Shown here one piece after another: positions 1 through 10,031 of a DNA stretch of 35,392 nt. Source of the stretch: Pseudomonadota bacterium (GTDB lineage: Bacteria > Pseudomonadota > Alphaproteobacteria > JACQOE01); NCBI GenBank assembly GCA_016202695.1, contig JACQOE010000057.1:1-35392 (forward strand), in the 5' to 3' direction. The number at the start of each line of letters is the position of its first letter. Positions within the stretch are counted from its first letter, which is position 1. The notes beneath the pieces were generated by a model. The model saw only the letters and a program-made list of their open reading frames with translations, searched no databases and was not told the origin of the DNA. The position numbers were made by a program, and so were the translations under genes.

Positions 1-1185
1 CGGGGCCTCAAGGCGATCCCGGGCGGGGTGTGGGCGCTCGGGCTCGTCAGCCTGTTCATGGACACCTCCTCGGAGCTGATCCACGGGCTCCTGCCGGTCT
101 TCATGGTCTCGGCGCTGGGGGCGAGCGCGCTTTCGGTCGGCTTCGTCGAGGGCGCGGCCGAGGCGACGGCGCTCGTCAGCCGCGTCTTCTCGGGCGCGAT
201 CAGCGACTGGCTCGGCCGGCGGAAGCTTCTCACCGTGCTCGGCTACGGCCTGGCGGCGGCGACCAAGCCGCTCTTTCCCCTCGCCGCGAGCGTCGACTGG
301 GTGTTCGCCGCCCGCTTCCTCGACCGGGTGGGCAAGGGCATCCGGGGCGCGCCGCGCGACGCGCTGGTGGGCGAGATCGCCCCGCCGGCGCTGAGGGGGG
401 CCGCCTATGGGCTCCGCCAGTCGCTCGACACCGTCGGCGCCTTCGCCGGGCCGCTCCTCGCGGTGGCGCTGATGGCCGCCTTCGCCGACGATCTCCGTCT
501 CGTCCTCTGGGTGGCGGTGGCGCCGGCGGCACTCGCGGTCGCGATCCTGGTCGTCGGCGTGCGCGAGCCGGCGCCGGCCCGGGCCGCGACGCACGGCCCC
601 GCGACGCACGGCCCCGCGGGGCCGCGAAGCCGCGCGATCGAAGGAGTTGGAGCCGCCTACTGGGGACTGCTCGCCGTCGCCTCGGCGCTGATGCTCGGCC
701 GATTCAGCGAGGCGTTCCTGGTCCTGCGCGCCCACGGCGCGGGGCTCGCGGTGGGGATGGTCCCGCTGGTGCTGGTGGTGATGAACCTCGCCTACGCCGC
801 CTCGGCCTATCCCGCCGGGGCGCTCTCCGACCGTCTGGGGCGGCGGGGCGTGCTGGTCGCCGGGATGCTGGTGCTGATGGCGGCGGACGCGGTGCTGGCG
901 AGCGCCGGCGGGGTGGCGGCGGTGCTCGCCGGCGTGGTGCTGTGGGGCCTGCACATGGGCCTTACCCAGGGGCTCCTGGCGGCGATGGTAGCGGATGCCG
1001 CGCCGGCGCGCCTCGGCGGCACCGCCTTCGGCGTCTTCGGCCTGGCGAGCGGGGTGGCGGTCCTGGCGGCGAGCCTCGCCGCCGGCTGGCTGTGGGACGC
1101 CTTCGGCCCGCCCGCCCCGTTCTGGGCCGGGGTCGCGGTCACCGGCCTTGCCCTCGCCCTCCTCGCGGCCGTGCCGCGCGGCTGA
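1..1185 (+). CDS. MFS transporter, 5' end outside the window
   Basis: Major facilitator superfamily permease of the inner membrane; the substrate cannot be told from sequence. The frame is open from base 1, so the gene probably starts upstream, although a GTG at 28 could serve as a start. The visible 395 residues hold about twelve hydrophobic segments in two halves, an MFS motif A in the first cytoplasmic loop (GAISDWLGRRK) and a second copy in the C-terminal half (GALSDRLGRRG). The central loop carries a short ATHGP duplication. The opening segment with DTSSELIHGLLPVF is typical of a broad efflux-like MFS_1 subgroup. The gene converges on the minus-strand small RNA and grxD region. No plus-strand terminator follows it. 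Confidence 0.8.
   Translation, partial: RGLKAIPGGVWALGLVSLFMDTSSELIHGLLPVFMVSALGASALSVGFVEGAAEATALVSRVFSGAISDWLGRRKLLTVLGYGLAAATKPLFPLAASVDWVFAARFLDRVGKGIRGAPRDALVGEIAPPALRGAAYGLRQSLDTVGAFAGPLLAVALMAAFADDLRLVLWVAVAPAALAVAILVVGVREPAPARAATHGPATHGPAGPRSRAIEGVGAAYWGLLAVASALMLGRFSEAFLVLRAHGAGLAVGMVPLVLVVMNLAYAASAYPAGALSDRLGRRGVLVAGMLVLMAADAVLASAGGVAAVLAGVVLWGLHMGLTQGLLAAMVADAAPARLGGTAFGVFGLASGVAVLAASLAAGWLWDAFGPPAPFWAGVAVTGLALALLAAVPRG
586..615 (+). repeat. 15-bp tandem duplication inside the MFS gene
   Basis: GCGACGCACGGCCCC occurs twice head to tail (586-600 and 601-615), adding one in-frame ATHGP unit to the loop between the two transporter halves. This looks like a replication-slippage duplication. 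Confidence 0.85.
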
Positions 1186-1205
1186 ACGAGGGCCCGGAGG
1201 AACAC

Positions 1206-1233
1206 AAAAAAACTCGGGCCGCGAGGGCCCGAG
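1206..1233 (-). terminator. Intrinsic terminator of the minus-strand small RNA
   Basis: Read on the minus strand, a perfect 8-bp stem (1233-1226 with 1220-1213, CTCGGGCC/GGCCCGAG, 5-nt loop) is followed directly by seven T (1212-1206). This is the cleanest Rho-independent terminator in the window. No T-run follows on the plus strand, so it does not serve the MFS gene. Confidence 0.85.
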
Positions 1234-1277
1234 CTATCAGGTTCTTCCCATGTGAAATGAAAAGAGCCAGCCAAGAC
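1206..1277 (-). ncRNA. Candidate 72-nt small RNA, unknown family
   Basis: A compact transcription unit sits between grxD and the convergent MFS gene. From a predicted start near 1277 the RNA would run to the T-run ending at 1206. Its 5' half folds into a hairpin at 1268-1240: an outer GG/CC pair, one C-A mismatch, then nine pairs including two G-U, closed by a UUCAC loop. A UGAUAG linker leads to the terminator stem. The region is far more AT-rich than its surroundings and has no open frame. I do not recognise it as 6S, SRP RNA, tmRNA or a named alphaproteobacterial sRNA. An alternative is a processed 3' UTR of the grxD operon, but the good promoter argues for an independent gene. Confidence 0.6.
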
Positions 1278-1283
1278 GCACGC

Positions 1284-1312
1284 ATTATGCGCCCGGAGGC
1301 GGGGCCGGTCAA
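1284..1312 (-). promoter_or_regulatory. Sigma-70 type promoter of the small RNA
   Basis: On the minus strand, TTGACC (1312-1307), a 17-base spacer, and CATAAT (1289-1284). Each hexamer differs from consensus at one position, the best match seen in the window. It lies downstream of grxD and reads away from it toward the terminator at 1233-1206. Confidence 0.65.
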
Positions 1313-1353
1313 GATTCGATCCTCGCCGACAGTCTTTTCGGAAATATTATTGC

Positions 1354-1386
1354 AAAAAATGCGCCTTCCGGGGCCGCCCGGCGGAA
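1354..1386 (-). terminator. Possible weak terminator after grxD
   Basis: On the minus strand, TTCCG (1386-1382) pairs with CGGAA (1370-1366) around an inner GGG/CCC, with a two-base bulge. Six T follow at 1359-1354 after a six-base gap. The gap makes it a poor intrinsic terminator. It would separate the grxD operon from the small RNA. Confidence 0.3.
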
Positions 1387-1418
1387 CATGGCCGCCGCCG
1401 TCGTCCGGCCGCCGCGGC

Positions 1419-1754
1419 TCAGGCGGCGTGCTGGACGCCCTTCTTGGCCAGCATCTCCTGAAGCTCGCCCGACTCGAACATCTCGCGCACGATGTCGCAG
1501 CCGCCGACGAACTCGCCCTTGACGTAGAGCTGGGGGATGGTCGGCCAGTTCGAGTAGCGCTTGATCCCCTCGCGCACCCCCGGCTCGACGAGCACGTCGA
1601 TGCCTTTGAACTTCACCCCCATGTGGGTGAGGATCTGTACCACCGCGGCGGAGAACCCGCACATCGGGAACATCGGGTTGCCCTTCATGAAGAGCACCAC
1701 GTCGTTGCCCTTGATCTCCTGCTCGATGTTCTGGAAGACAGGATCGTTGTTCAT
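1419..1754 (-). CDS. grxD: Monothiol glutaredoxin Grx4/GrxD
   Basis: Cytoplasmic monothiol glutaredoxin that binds a glutathione-ligated [2Fe-2S] cluster and passes it on, usually with a BolA partner. The 111-residue protein has the diagnostic CGFS active site (C32), preceded by the KGNPMFPM stretch, and later the [19 protein letters not shown] segment that forms the glutathione site (cis-Pro in TIPQ). Length is normal for single-domain Grx4. Its ATG overlaps the stop of the upstream bolA gene as ATGA (1751-1754), so the two are translationally coupled, matching the known BolA-Grx4 complex. It is the last gene of the pur operon. The call is firm; use in Fe-S trafficking is inferred from the family. 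Confidence 0.95.
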   Translation of the reverse strand: MNNDPVFQNIEQEIKGNDVVLFMKGNPMFPMCGFSAAVVQILTHMGVKFKGIDVLVEPGVREGIKRYSNWPTIPQLYVKGEFVGGCDIVREMFESGELQEMLAKKGVQHAA

Positions 1755-2035
1755 CCTCGCTCGTCCCTCTCCATCGACCGCCGGGGGGCACGGCTGGCCG
1801 AGTCCTCGGGCGTTCCGGTCTGCAACGCCAGCGCGTGCAGCTCCGCCCCCAGCTTACCCTTGAGCGCCTGGAAGACCATCTGGTGCTGCTGGACCCGCGA
1901 CTTGCCGCGAAACAGGGGCGAGATCACCTGCGCGGCGTAGTGGTCGCCGTCGCCCCTCAGGTCCTCGATGGTGACGACCGCGTCGGGAATCCCAGCCTTG
2001 ATCAGGCGCTCGATGTCGCGGGAACTCATCGGCAT
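1751..2035 (-). CDS. BolA family protein
   Basis: Small BolA/IbaG-type protein (94 aa) that partners monothiol glutaredoxins in Fe-S cluster handling. The core [20 protein letters not shown] matches the BolA signature with its conserved His in the C-terminal helix. The C-terminal tail after about residue 78 is short and charged and probably unstructured. ATG at 2035 is used here; a second ATG two codons on (2029) fits equally well. It lies 22 nt behind purL and overlaps grxD by 4 nt. Whether it is closer to BolA or to IbaG (YrbA) cannot be decided by eye. Confidence 0.9.
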   Translation of the reverse strand: MPMSSRDIERLIKAGIPDAVVTIEDLRGDGDHYAAQVISPLFRGKSRVQQHQMVFQALKGKLGAELHALALQTGTPEDSASRAPRRSMERDERG

Positions 2036-2057
2036 GGGCCGCTCCTCCCAAGAACGC

Positions 2058-4288
<2,231 letters not shown>

Positions 4289-4292
<4 letters not shown>

Positions 4293-4978
4293 GCGAGGGC
4301 CTTCACCAGGCCGGTGAAGAAGGCCCGCCCGTCGGTTCCGCCGAGCGCCGGATCGGCAAGCCGCTCGGGGTGCGGCATCAGGCCGAGCACGGTGCGGCTC
4401 TCGTTCAGGATGCCGGCGACGTTGGCGAGCGAGCCGTTGGGGTTCGCCTCCGCGCTCGGCTGGCCGGCCTTGTCGACGTAGCGGAAGGCAATCCGGCCCT
4501 CGCCCTCGAGGCGGGCGAGGGTCGCCGCGTCGGTGACGTAGTTGCCGTCCATGTGGGCGATGGGGATGCGGAGCACATCGCCCTCGCGGTAGCCGCAGGT
4601 AAAGGCGGTCTCGGCGGTCTCGACCCGCAAGCGCACGTCCTTGCAGACGAAGCGGAGCGAGGCGTTGCGCATCAGCACCCCGGGCAGGAGCCCGGCCTCG
4701 GTGAGTATCTGGAAGCCGTTGCAGATGCCGAGCACGGGCACGCCGCGCTTCGCCCGGGCCACCACCTCGCGCATCACCGGCGAGTGCGCCGCCATCGCCC
4801 CGGCGCGCAGGTAGTCGCCGTAGGCGAAGCCGCCGGGAAGGACGATCAGGTCGAGGGGGGGGAGCTCGGGATCGCGGTGCCAGGCCATCAGCGGCGGGCG
4901 GCCGGTGGCGGCATGAAGCGCCACCGCCACGTCGCGGTCGCAGTTCGATCCGGGGAAGACGACGACGGCGGCTCTCAC
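4289..4978 (-). CDS. purQ: FGAM synthase glutaminase subunit PurQ
   Basis: Class I glutamine amidotransferase that releases ammonia from glutamine for PurL. The 229-residue protein starts with [15 protein letters not shown], typical of PurQ, and has the nucleophile elbow VLGICNGFQ (C86) and the catalytic His/Glu in PHPER near residue 205. Length is normal for a stand-alone PurQ. It lies 28 nt behind purS and overlaps purL by 4 nt. The call is unambiguous. Confidence 0.97.
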
Positions 4979-5006
4979 TTGGGTCTCGGCTTCTTGCGGC
5001 CTCGGC

Positions 5007-5249
5007 TCAGTCCTCGAGCGCGATCGCGTAGTCCTCGATCACGGTGTTGGCGAGGAGCCGCCGGCACATCTCCTCGACGCTCGCATAGGCGCGCTCGGGG
5101 CAGGTCTCGCTCAACTCGATCTCGATCAGCTTGCCCTGGCGGACCGACTCGATGCCGGCGAAGCCGAGCCCGAGGAGCGCGTGCCGCACCGCCTTGCCCT
5201 GGGGATCGAGCACCCCGGACTTGAGCCGGACGTGGACCTTGGCCTTCAC
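5007..5249 (-). CDS. purS: FGAM synthase subunit PurS
   Basis: Small (80 aa) subunit that bridges PurL and PurQ and channels ammonia. It reads [21 protein letters not shown], then a [18 protein letters not shown] segment, the usual two-strand PurS fold. The start is a GTG at 5249 with GAAGG about nine bases upstream. The frame is open much further upstream, but only with low-complexity Arg/Gly-rich translation that overlaps purC, so the short form is right. Automatic callers may over-extend this gene. Confidence 0.93.
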   Translation of the reverse strand: MKAKVHVRLKSGVLDPQGKAVRHALLGLGFAGIESVRQGKLIEIELSETCPERAYASVEEMCRRLLANTVIEDYAIALED

Positions 5250-5287
5250 CGCTCGTGCCTTCGCCTGCCTTGCCCGCCGGCGCCCCC

Positions 5288-6052
5288 TCACTGCATGATC
5301 TCGGGGCCCTTGAGGTCGCGCGGCCCCCCCTCGGGCAGGATGCCGAGGCGGCGGGCGACCTCCTGATACGCCTCCTCGACCCGGCCGAGGTCGCGGCGGA
5401 AGCGGTCCTTGTCCATCTTCTCGCCGGTCTTGGTGTCCCACAGCCGGCAGGAGTCGGGGCTGATCTCGTCGGCGACCACGATCCGCATCTCGTCGTTCTC
5501 CCACAGGCGGCCGAACTCGAGCCGGAAGTCGACGAGCCGGATGCCGATCCCCAGGAACAGCCCGGAGAGGAAGTCGTTGATCCGGAGCGTGAGCGACATG
5601 ATGTCGTCGAGGTCCTGGGGGGTCGCCCAGCCGAAGGCGGTAATGTGCTCCTCCGAGACCAGAGGATCGTCGAGCTCGTCGGACTTGTAGTAGTACTCGA
5701 CGACCGAGCGCGGCAGCGGCTGGCCCTCGGGAATGTTGAAGCGCTTGGCAAAGGTGCCGGCGGCGACGTTGCGGCAGATCACCTCGACGGGGATGATCTC
5801 CACCTCGCGCACGAGCTGTTCGCGCATGTTGAGCCGGCGGACGAAGTGGGTCGGGATGCCCATCTCGCCGAGGCGGAGCATCAGGTACTCCGAGATGCGG
5901 TTGTTGAGCACCCCCTTGCCGGTGATCACGCCGCGCTTGGTGTTGTTGTTGGCGCTGGCGTCGTCCTTGAAGTACTGGACCAGGGTCCCTGGCTCGGGCC
6001 CCTCGAACAGGACCTTCGCCTTGCCTTCGTAAATCTGCCTGCGTCTTGCCAT
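5288..6052 (-). CDS. purC: SAICAR synthetase PurC
   Basis: Phosphoribosylaminoimidazole-succinocarboxamide synthase: CAIR, aspartate and ATP give SAICAR. The protein is 254 aa with the characteristic N-terminus [16 protein letters not shown], then the [10 protein letters not shown] segment, and the [26 protein letters not shown] stretch in the middle (bases 5590-5515). An in-frame ATG at 6112 would add 20 residues, but these are atypical and fall inside a leader hairpin, so ATG 6052 is preferred. First gene of the purC-S-Q-L-bolA-grxD operon. Confidence 0.97.
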   Translation of the reverse strand: MARRRQIYEGKAKVLFEGPEPGTLVQYFKDDASANNNTKRGVITGKGVLNNRISEYLMLRLGEMGIPTHFVRRLNMREQLVREVEIIPVEVICRNVAAGTFAKRFNIPEGQPLPRSVVEYYYKSDELDDPLVSEEHITAFGWATPQDLDDIMSLTLRINDFLSGLFLGIGIRLVDFRLEFGRLWENDEMRIVVADEISPDSCRLWDTKTGEKMDKDRFRRDLGRVEEAYQEVARRLGILPEGGPRDLKGPEIMQ

Positions 6053-6095
6053 GGATCTAGGGCCTATCAGGGGACCGCCCGGGGAAACGCCAAAT

Positions 6096-6135
6096 GGGCC
6101 GGCCACCCCCAAGATATGGGGGCGAGGCCCGGCCC
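6096..6135 (-). promoter_or_regulatory. Two-tier hairpin in the purC leader
   Basis: An outer 7-bp stem (GGGCCGG 6096-6102 with CCGGCCC 6129-6135) encloses an inner CCCCC/GGGGG stem (6106-6110 with 6118-6122). It falls in the predicted 5' UTR of purC, 44 bases from the start codon. There is no T-run, so it is not an intrinsic terminator. A regulatory role is only a possibility. Confidence 0.4.
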
Positions 6136-6155
6136 GTCGCGGCTCCGGCGTCGAT

Positions 6156-6184
6156 CATATAGCAAGCCGGGCGCCCGCCGACAA
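6156..6184 (-). promoter_or_regulatory. Promoter of the purC operon
   Basis: On the minus strand, TTGTCG (6184-6179), 17 bases, TATATG (6161-6156). Four of six bases match consensus in each box. The predicted start near 6149 gives a leader of about 97 nt ahead of purC. Confidence 0.5.
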
Positions 6185-6229
6185 CGATCCGCTGCGTCCG
6201 CCGCCGGCACGGCCGGGGAGCGGCGGGCG

Positions 6230-6976
6230 TCAGTCGAGGTCGACCGGCCGGTAGGGCGCCTCGCCCGGCCGCCCGGCGGCGAACCGCCAGACCGGCCGCC
6301 CCGCGCCCGGGGCAGGGAGCGCGATCAGCGAGCTCGAGACCGTGCCGTAGCCCCCCTCCGTGACCACGGTCATGGCGCCGCGCGGGCCGTCCTCGGGGGC
6401 ATGCTCGCGCGAGGCCAGGAGCGCCTCCCAGGCCCGCCAGTCGCCGCGCCCGGGATCGGGGGGAAGGGCCTCGCGGAAGCGGGGCAGGAAGGCGCGGATG
6501 CGGGGCGAGGCGCCGTCGTTCATCTCGTTCGCCGCCAGCATCGAGAGCCCGGTTGGCACCTCGCGGACCTCGACCGGGCCGAAGCCGCGGCTCCTCAGCC
6601 AGTAGGCCGCCGAGTTGTCGGCGACGACAAGGTTGAAGGCGCGGTAGCTCGCCGGCTCGATCGCCGCTAGGGCCTCGGCGGCGGCGAGCGCGTCGGCGTG
6701 GTCGAGGGCCTCGAGCACCAGTTCGCCGCGGCTGCGCTTGCCGGCCTCCGGGCCGAGGCTTCCCTCGCGGTTGAGGATTCCGGCCATCACCCCGCTCCGA
6801 TTGAGGCCGAGCCAGCTTCCCCCCGCCCGCCGGTCCAGCCCGGCGATCACCCCGGGGCGGTCGGGCCAGTGCCGGGCCGGGGCCTTCCACGGGCGCGCCG
6901 TCAGCTCGTCGCGGTTTAGCCCCATGATCACCGGCCAGCGGTGGCCGGGGCGGATCAGGATGACGGCGGTGCACAT
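6230..6976 (-). CDS. NRDE family (TANGO2-like) protein
   Basis: Member of the NRDE/TANGO2 family (DUF833), predicted Ntn-hydrolase-fold proteins whose substrate is not firmly known; the eukaryotic relative TANGO2 has been linked to heme and lipid handling. The 248 aa protein begins Met-Cys, so C2 would be exposed as an N-terminal nucleophile after Met removal. The family-naming NRDE motif occurs in GLNRDELTARP near residue 22, and GSWLGLNRSGVMAGILNR follows. No signal peptide or membrane segment is visible. No clear Shine-Dalgarno precedes the ATG. It lies between the pur operon and the divergent zeta-subunit gene. Confidence 0.85.
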   Translation of the reverse strand: MCTAVILIRPGHRWPVIMGLNRDELTARPWKAPARHWPDRPGVIAGLDRRAGGSWLGLNRSGVMAGILNREGSLGPEAGKRSRGELVLEALDHADALAAAEALAAIEPASYRAFNLVVADNSAAYWLRSRGFGPVEVREVPTGLSMLAANEMNDGASPRIRAFLPRFREALPPDPGRGDWRAWEALLASREHAPEDGPRGAMTVVTEGGYGTVSSSLIALPAPGAGRPVWRFAAGRPGEAPYRPVDLD

Positions 6977-7013
6977 CGGCGGCGGGTGGCGGGAGTGAAA
7001 CGCGGGGCGGGCG

Positions 7014-7043
7014 TTGGACGTTGCAATCGCTGGCTACCATATT
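7014..7043 (+). promoter_or_regulatory. Possible promoter of the zeta-subunit gene
   Basis: TTGGAC (7014-7019), 18 bases, CATATT (7038-7043). The -10 overlaps a possible minus-strand -10 (TAATAT, 7044-7039) for the divergent NRDE gene, with TTGTTG at 7066-7061 as its -35. Both are moderate matches. Confidence 0.35.
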
Positions 7044-7078
7044 AGAGTGTGGACGCCAGCCAACAAGGACGTTCAGGC

Positions 7079-7456
7079 ATGGACGACATCTTCGAGGAAC
7101 GAGGGAAGGCTTTCGAGTCCAAGTTCAAGCTCGACCAGGAGACCAAGTTCAAGGTCGCGGCCCGGCGCAACAAGAAGCTGGGCCTGTGGGTGGCCGGGAA
7201 GCTCGGCTACGCCGCCGCCGCCGCCGCCGACTACGCCCGCGAGGTGGTCAAGGCCGACCTCGAGAAGCCCGACGAATCGGACGTGATCGGCAAGGTCATG
7301 GCCGACCTCGCCGCGGCCAAGGTCGAGGTCGCGGAGAAGGAGGTCCGCCGCGAGATGGCCCGGCTCTGGGCCCGCGCCTACGAGGAGGTGACGGGCGAGT
7401 ACCCCGAGGGCCTCGAGGAGGCCTACGAGGCGGACCTTCTCGCCCGGATGAAATAG
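7079..7456 (+). CDS. F1-ATPase inhibitor zeta subunit (DUF1476)
   Basis: Alphaproteobacterial zeta subunit, a small protein whose N-terminus can block rotation of F1F0 ATP synthase in the hydrolysis direction, analogous to mitochondrial IF1. The 125-aa reading MDDIFEERGKAFESKFKLDQ, then ARRNKKLGLWVAGKLG, is the family hallmark, followed by a four-helix-type C-terminal part ending EAYEADLLARMK. ATG 7079 has AAGGA nine bases upstream; an upstream in-frame ATG (7049) lacks support. The family is confined to Alphaproteobacteria and so is a taxonomic marker. It converges on purB. Confidence 0.92.
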   Translation: MDDIFEERGKAFESKFKLDQETKFKVAARRNKKLGLWVAGKLGYAAAAAADYAREVVKADLEKPDESDVIGKVMADLAAAKVEVAEKEVRREMARLWARAYEEVTGEYPEGLEEAYEADLLARMK

Positions 7457-7484
7457 CGTCCCGGCGCGCCCGGCCCTTCCCCCT

Positions 7485-8936
7485 TCAGCTTCCCGTCTTG
7501 GCGGCGCGATTGCGCCCGGGCTTGCGCTCGCTCGCGCGGCCCCGCGCCTTTTGCCGCCTCCCCGTCGAAGGCGGGGTGGGCTCAGCGATCCCGACGGCAG
7601 GCTTTCCGGTCTTGGCCCCGGCCGGGCCGCGGCGGCGGGCGCCGAAGACGCGGGCGAAGATCGTCTCCACGTGCCGGGTGTGATAGCCGAGGTCGAAGAG
7701 CGCCTCGAGCCCGGCCTCGCCGAGGCGCGCCCGCACCTCGGCGTCGGCCTTGAGGAGGTCGAGGAAGCGCCCGCGCCCGTGCCACGCCTGCATGGCGTTC
7801 CGCTGCACCGTCGCGTAGGCCGCCTCGCGGCTCATCCCGGCCCGAGTGAGCGCCAGCAGCACCCGCTGGGAGAAGACCAGGCCGCCCAGGGCCTCGAGGT
7901 TGCGGCGCATGGCCTCGGGATAGACCACCAGCTTCTCGACCACCCCGGCCAGGCGGTGAAGCGCGAAGTCGAGCGCGAGGGTGGCGTCGGGCGCGATCAC
8001 CCGCTCGACCGACGAGTGTGAGATGTCGCGCTCGTGCCAGAGGACCACGTCCTCCAGCGCCGGGAGGGCGTAGGCGCGGACCAGCCGCGCCAGGCCGGTG
8101 AGGTTCTCGGCCAGCACCGGGTTGCGCTTGTGCGGCATCGCCGAGGAGCCCTTCTGGCCGGGGTGGAAGAACTCCTCGGCCTCGCGCAGCTCGGTTCGCT
8201 GGAGGTGGCGGATCTCGGTCGCCAAGCGCTCGACCGCGCTCGCGGTCACCGCCAGCGTGGCGAAGAACATCGCGTGCCGGTCGCGGGGGATGACCTGGGT
8301 CGAGATCGGCTCGGGCCTGAGCCCCATCTTCGCCGCGACGTGGGCCTCGACCCGGGGATCGACGTTGGCGAAGGTGCCGACCGCGCCCGAGATCTTGCAG
8401 GTCGCGACCTCGTCGCGGGCGTGCAGCAGCCGGGCGCGGCAGCGGGCGAACTCGGCGTAGTGGCCGGCGAGCTTGAGGCCGAAGGTGGTGGGCTCGGCGT
8501 GGATGCCGTGGCTGCGGCCGGCGCAGAGCGTGAGCTTGTGCTCCTGCGCGCGGCGGGCGAGCGCGGCGAGCAGCCGGTCGAGGCCGGCCAGCAGCAGGTC
8601 GGCCGCCTCCTTGAGCTGCACCGCGAGGCAGGTGTCGAGCACGTCGGAGCTGGTCATCCCCTGGTGCAGGAAGCGGGCCTCCTCGCCGACCTCCTCGGCC
8701 AGCGCGGTGAGGAAGGCGATCACGTCGTGGCGGGTCTCGCGCTCGATCTCGTCGACCCGCTCGGGGCGCACCTTGCCCCGCCCGCGCGCCCACACCGCCG
8801 CCGCCGCCGCCTTGGGGACGACGCCGAGGCGGGCCATCGCCTCGGCGGCGTGGGCCTCGATCTCGAACCAGATGCGGAGCCGGTTCCCGGGCTCCCAGAT
8901 GGCGGCCATCTCGGGGCGGCTGTAGCGGGGGATCAT
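7485..8936 (-). CDS. purB: Adenylosuccinate lyase PurB with basic C-terminal tail
   Basis: Catalyses both lyase steps of purine synthesis (SAICAR to AICAR, adenylosuccinate to AMP). It starts [20 protein letters not shown] as usual, with TSSDVLDTC near residue 90, the [14 protein letters not shown] catalytic His region, and the signature loop [11 protein letters not shown]. The enzyme core ends near residue 430 ([10 protein letters not shown]). About 50 further residues, rich in Lys, Arg, Gly, Ala and Pro, follow and are unusual for PurB, giving 483 aa. ATG 8936 fits the family; an in-frame ATG at 8972 would add 12 residues and has no ribosome site. A stem-loop covers the ribosome site of ATG 8936 (see findings). 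Confidence 0.96.
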   Translation of the reverse strand: MIPRYSRPEMAAIWEPGNRLRIWFEIEAHAAEAMARLGVVPKAAAAAVWARGRGKVRPERVDEIERETRHDVIAFLTALAEEVGEEARFLHQGMTSSDVLDTCLAVQLKEAADLLLAGLDRLLAALARRAQEHKLTLCAGRSHGIHAEPTTFGLKLAGHYAEFARCRARLLHARDEVATCKISGAVGTFANVDPRVEAHVAAKMGLRPEPISTQVIPRDRHAMFFATLAVTASAVERLATEIRHLQRTELREAEEFFHPGQKGSSAMPHKRNPVLAENLTGLARLVRAYALPALEDVVLWHERDISHSSVERVIAPDATLALDFALHRLAGVVEKLVVYPEAMRRNLEALGGLVFSQRVLLALTRAGMSREAAYATVQRNAMQAWHGRGRFLDLLKADAEVRARLGEAGLEALFDLGYHTRHVETIFARVFGARRRGPAGAKTGKPAVGIAEPTPPSTGRRQKARGRASERKPGRNRAAKTGS

Positions 8937-8940
8937 GGGG

Positions 8941-9004
8941 CGCCCTTTCGCTCGATCGCGCGAGGGCTCCATTTAGCCGATCACCGCCCCCGGGCGAAAG
9001 GGCG
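8941..9004 (-). promoter_or_regulatory. Inverted repeat that would sequester the purB ribosome binding site
   Basis: A perfect 11-bp inverted repeat: CGCCCTTTCGC at 8941-8951 and its complement at 8994-9004. In the purB mRNA the downstream arm reads GCGAAAGGGCG and contains the AAAGGG Shine-Dalgarno, six bases ahead of the AUG. If the leader starts beyond 9004 the stem would hide the ribosome site. Confidence 0.45.
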
Positions 9005-9092
9005 TCGGGCGCCGCGGCGGCGGGGGATTCCGGTTCCGGGCGGTCCGAGGCCGTGATACGCAGTGAGCCCGAGGACTTCCTGCGGAGATGCC

Positions 9093-10031
9093 GTGAGCCC
9101 CGCCCCCGATCCGGCGCGTCCGCGCCGCCTCCTGGTGATCCACAACCCGACGGCCGGCTGGCGGCGCCGGCGCCGGCTGGCGCGCACGGTGGACGAGTTG
9201 GTCCGGCTCGGATGCCTGGTCACGCTCCGGCGGACCGCGGCCCCGGGCGACGCCGAGCGCTTCGCCCGCGACGGCGCCGCCTCGGGCGAGTTCGACGCGG
9301 TGGTGGCGGCCGGCGGCGACGGCACCGTCAACGAGGTGATCAACGGCCTGGCCGGGCGGGCGCTGCCGCTCGGCCTCGTCCCGATCGGCACCGCCAATGT
9401 GCTGGCGACCGAGATCGGGCTCGGCCGCCGGCCCAAGGCGCTGGCCGCGGTCATCGCCCGGGCCGGGCCGCGGGCGGTCCATGTCGGGCGGGCGGACGGG
9501 CGGCGGTTCGCGATAATGCTGGGGGCGGGGTTCGATGCCCGCACGGTCGGGCGGGTCCGGCCCTGGCTCAAGCGCCTCGCCGGCAAGGGGGCCTACGTCG
9601 CCGCCGGGCTGGGCCAGCTCCTGGCGGGAGCGGGACCGCGCCTCCGCGTCACCGCCGACGGCCGCACCCACGAGGCGGCGTGGGCGGTGGTGTGCAAGGG
9701 GGCGCACTACGCCGGCGGCTTCGTGCTCGCCCCCGGGGCCGACCTCTCCGAGCCCGGCTTCCGGCTCTGCCTCTTCCGGCGGGGCGGGCGGGCGGACCTC
9801 GCCCTCGCCCTCGTCGCCATCGCCCTCGGGCGGCATGCCTGGCTCGCCGGCATCAGCCTCATCCCCTGCCGCAAGGTCCGGATCGAGGGTCCGCCTGACG
9901 TGCCGACGCAGACCGACGGCGAGATCGCGGGCCGGCTTCCGGTCGCGGTGGAGGTGGCGCCCGAGCCCCTTTGGCTGCTCGCGCCCGAGCCGGCGACGCG
10001 CCGGGCCGGGACGGCGAAGACAACCTGTTGA
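9093..10031 (+). CDS. Diacylglycerol kinase family lipid kinase
   Basis: Soluble or membrane-associated lipid kinase of the DAGK catalytic family (DgkB/YegS/sphingosine-kinase fold), phosphorylating a lipid alcohol with ATP; the exact lipid is unknown. The 312-aa protein has LLVIHNPTAGWRRRR at the N-terminus, the nucleotide loop AAGGDGTVNEVINGL near residue 80, then PIGTANVLATEIG, and QTDGEIAG near the C-terminus, all intact. GTG 9093 is chosen because GGAG lies five bases upstream; an earlier in-frame GTG at 9063 has none. It is divergent from purB, and a c-di-GMP sensor gene follows in the same direction 124 nt later. Confidence 0.88.
   Translation: MSPAPDPARPRRLLVIHNPTAGWRRRRRLARTVDELVRLGCLVTLRRTAAPGDAERFARDGAASGEFDAVVAAGGDGTVNEVINGLAGRALPLGLVPIGTANVLATEIGLGRRPKALAAVIARAGPRAVHVGRADGRRFAIMLGAGFDARTVGRVRPWLKRLAGKGAYVAAGLGQLLAGAGPRLRVTADGRTHEAAWAVVCKGAHYAGGFVLAPGADLSEPGFRLCLFRRGGRADLALALVAIALGRHAWLAGISLIPCRKVRIEGPPDVPTQTDGEIAGRLPVAVEVAPEPLWLLAPEPATRRAGTAKTTC

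Noticed and set aside
1213..1233. Plus-strand terminator for the MFS gene
   Set aside because: The hairpin is followed by GCTATCAGG on the plus strand; the T-run exists only on the minus strand.
30..1940. Long open frame (636 codons) overlapping the MFS gene, small RNA, grxD and bolA
   Set aside because: Its translation is Arg/Gly/Ala-rich, lacks any domain, and runs antisense or out of frame to clear genes; long shadow frames are expected at this GC content.
5250..5504. 85-residue N-terminal extension of PurS
   Set aside because: It overlaps purC and is low-complexity; GTG 5249 with a ribosome site gives a normal 80-residue PurS.
6053..6112. 20-residue N-terminal extension of PurC from ATG 6112
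   Set aside because: It does not resemble the family and its codons form the leader hairpin; ATG 6052 gives the standard N-terminus.
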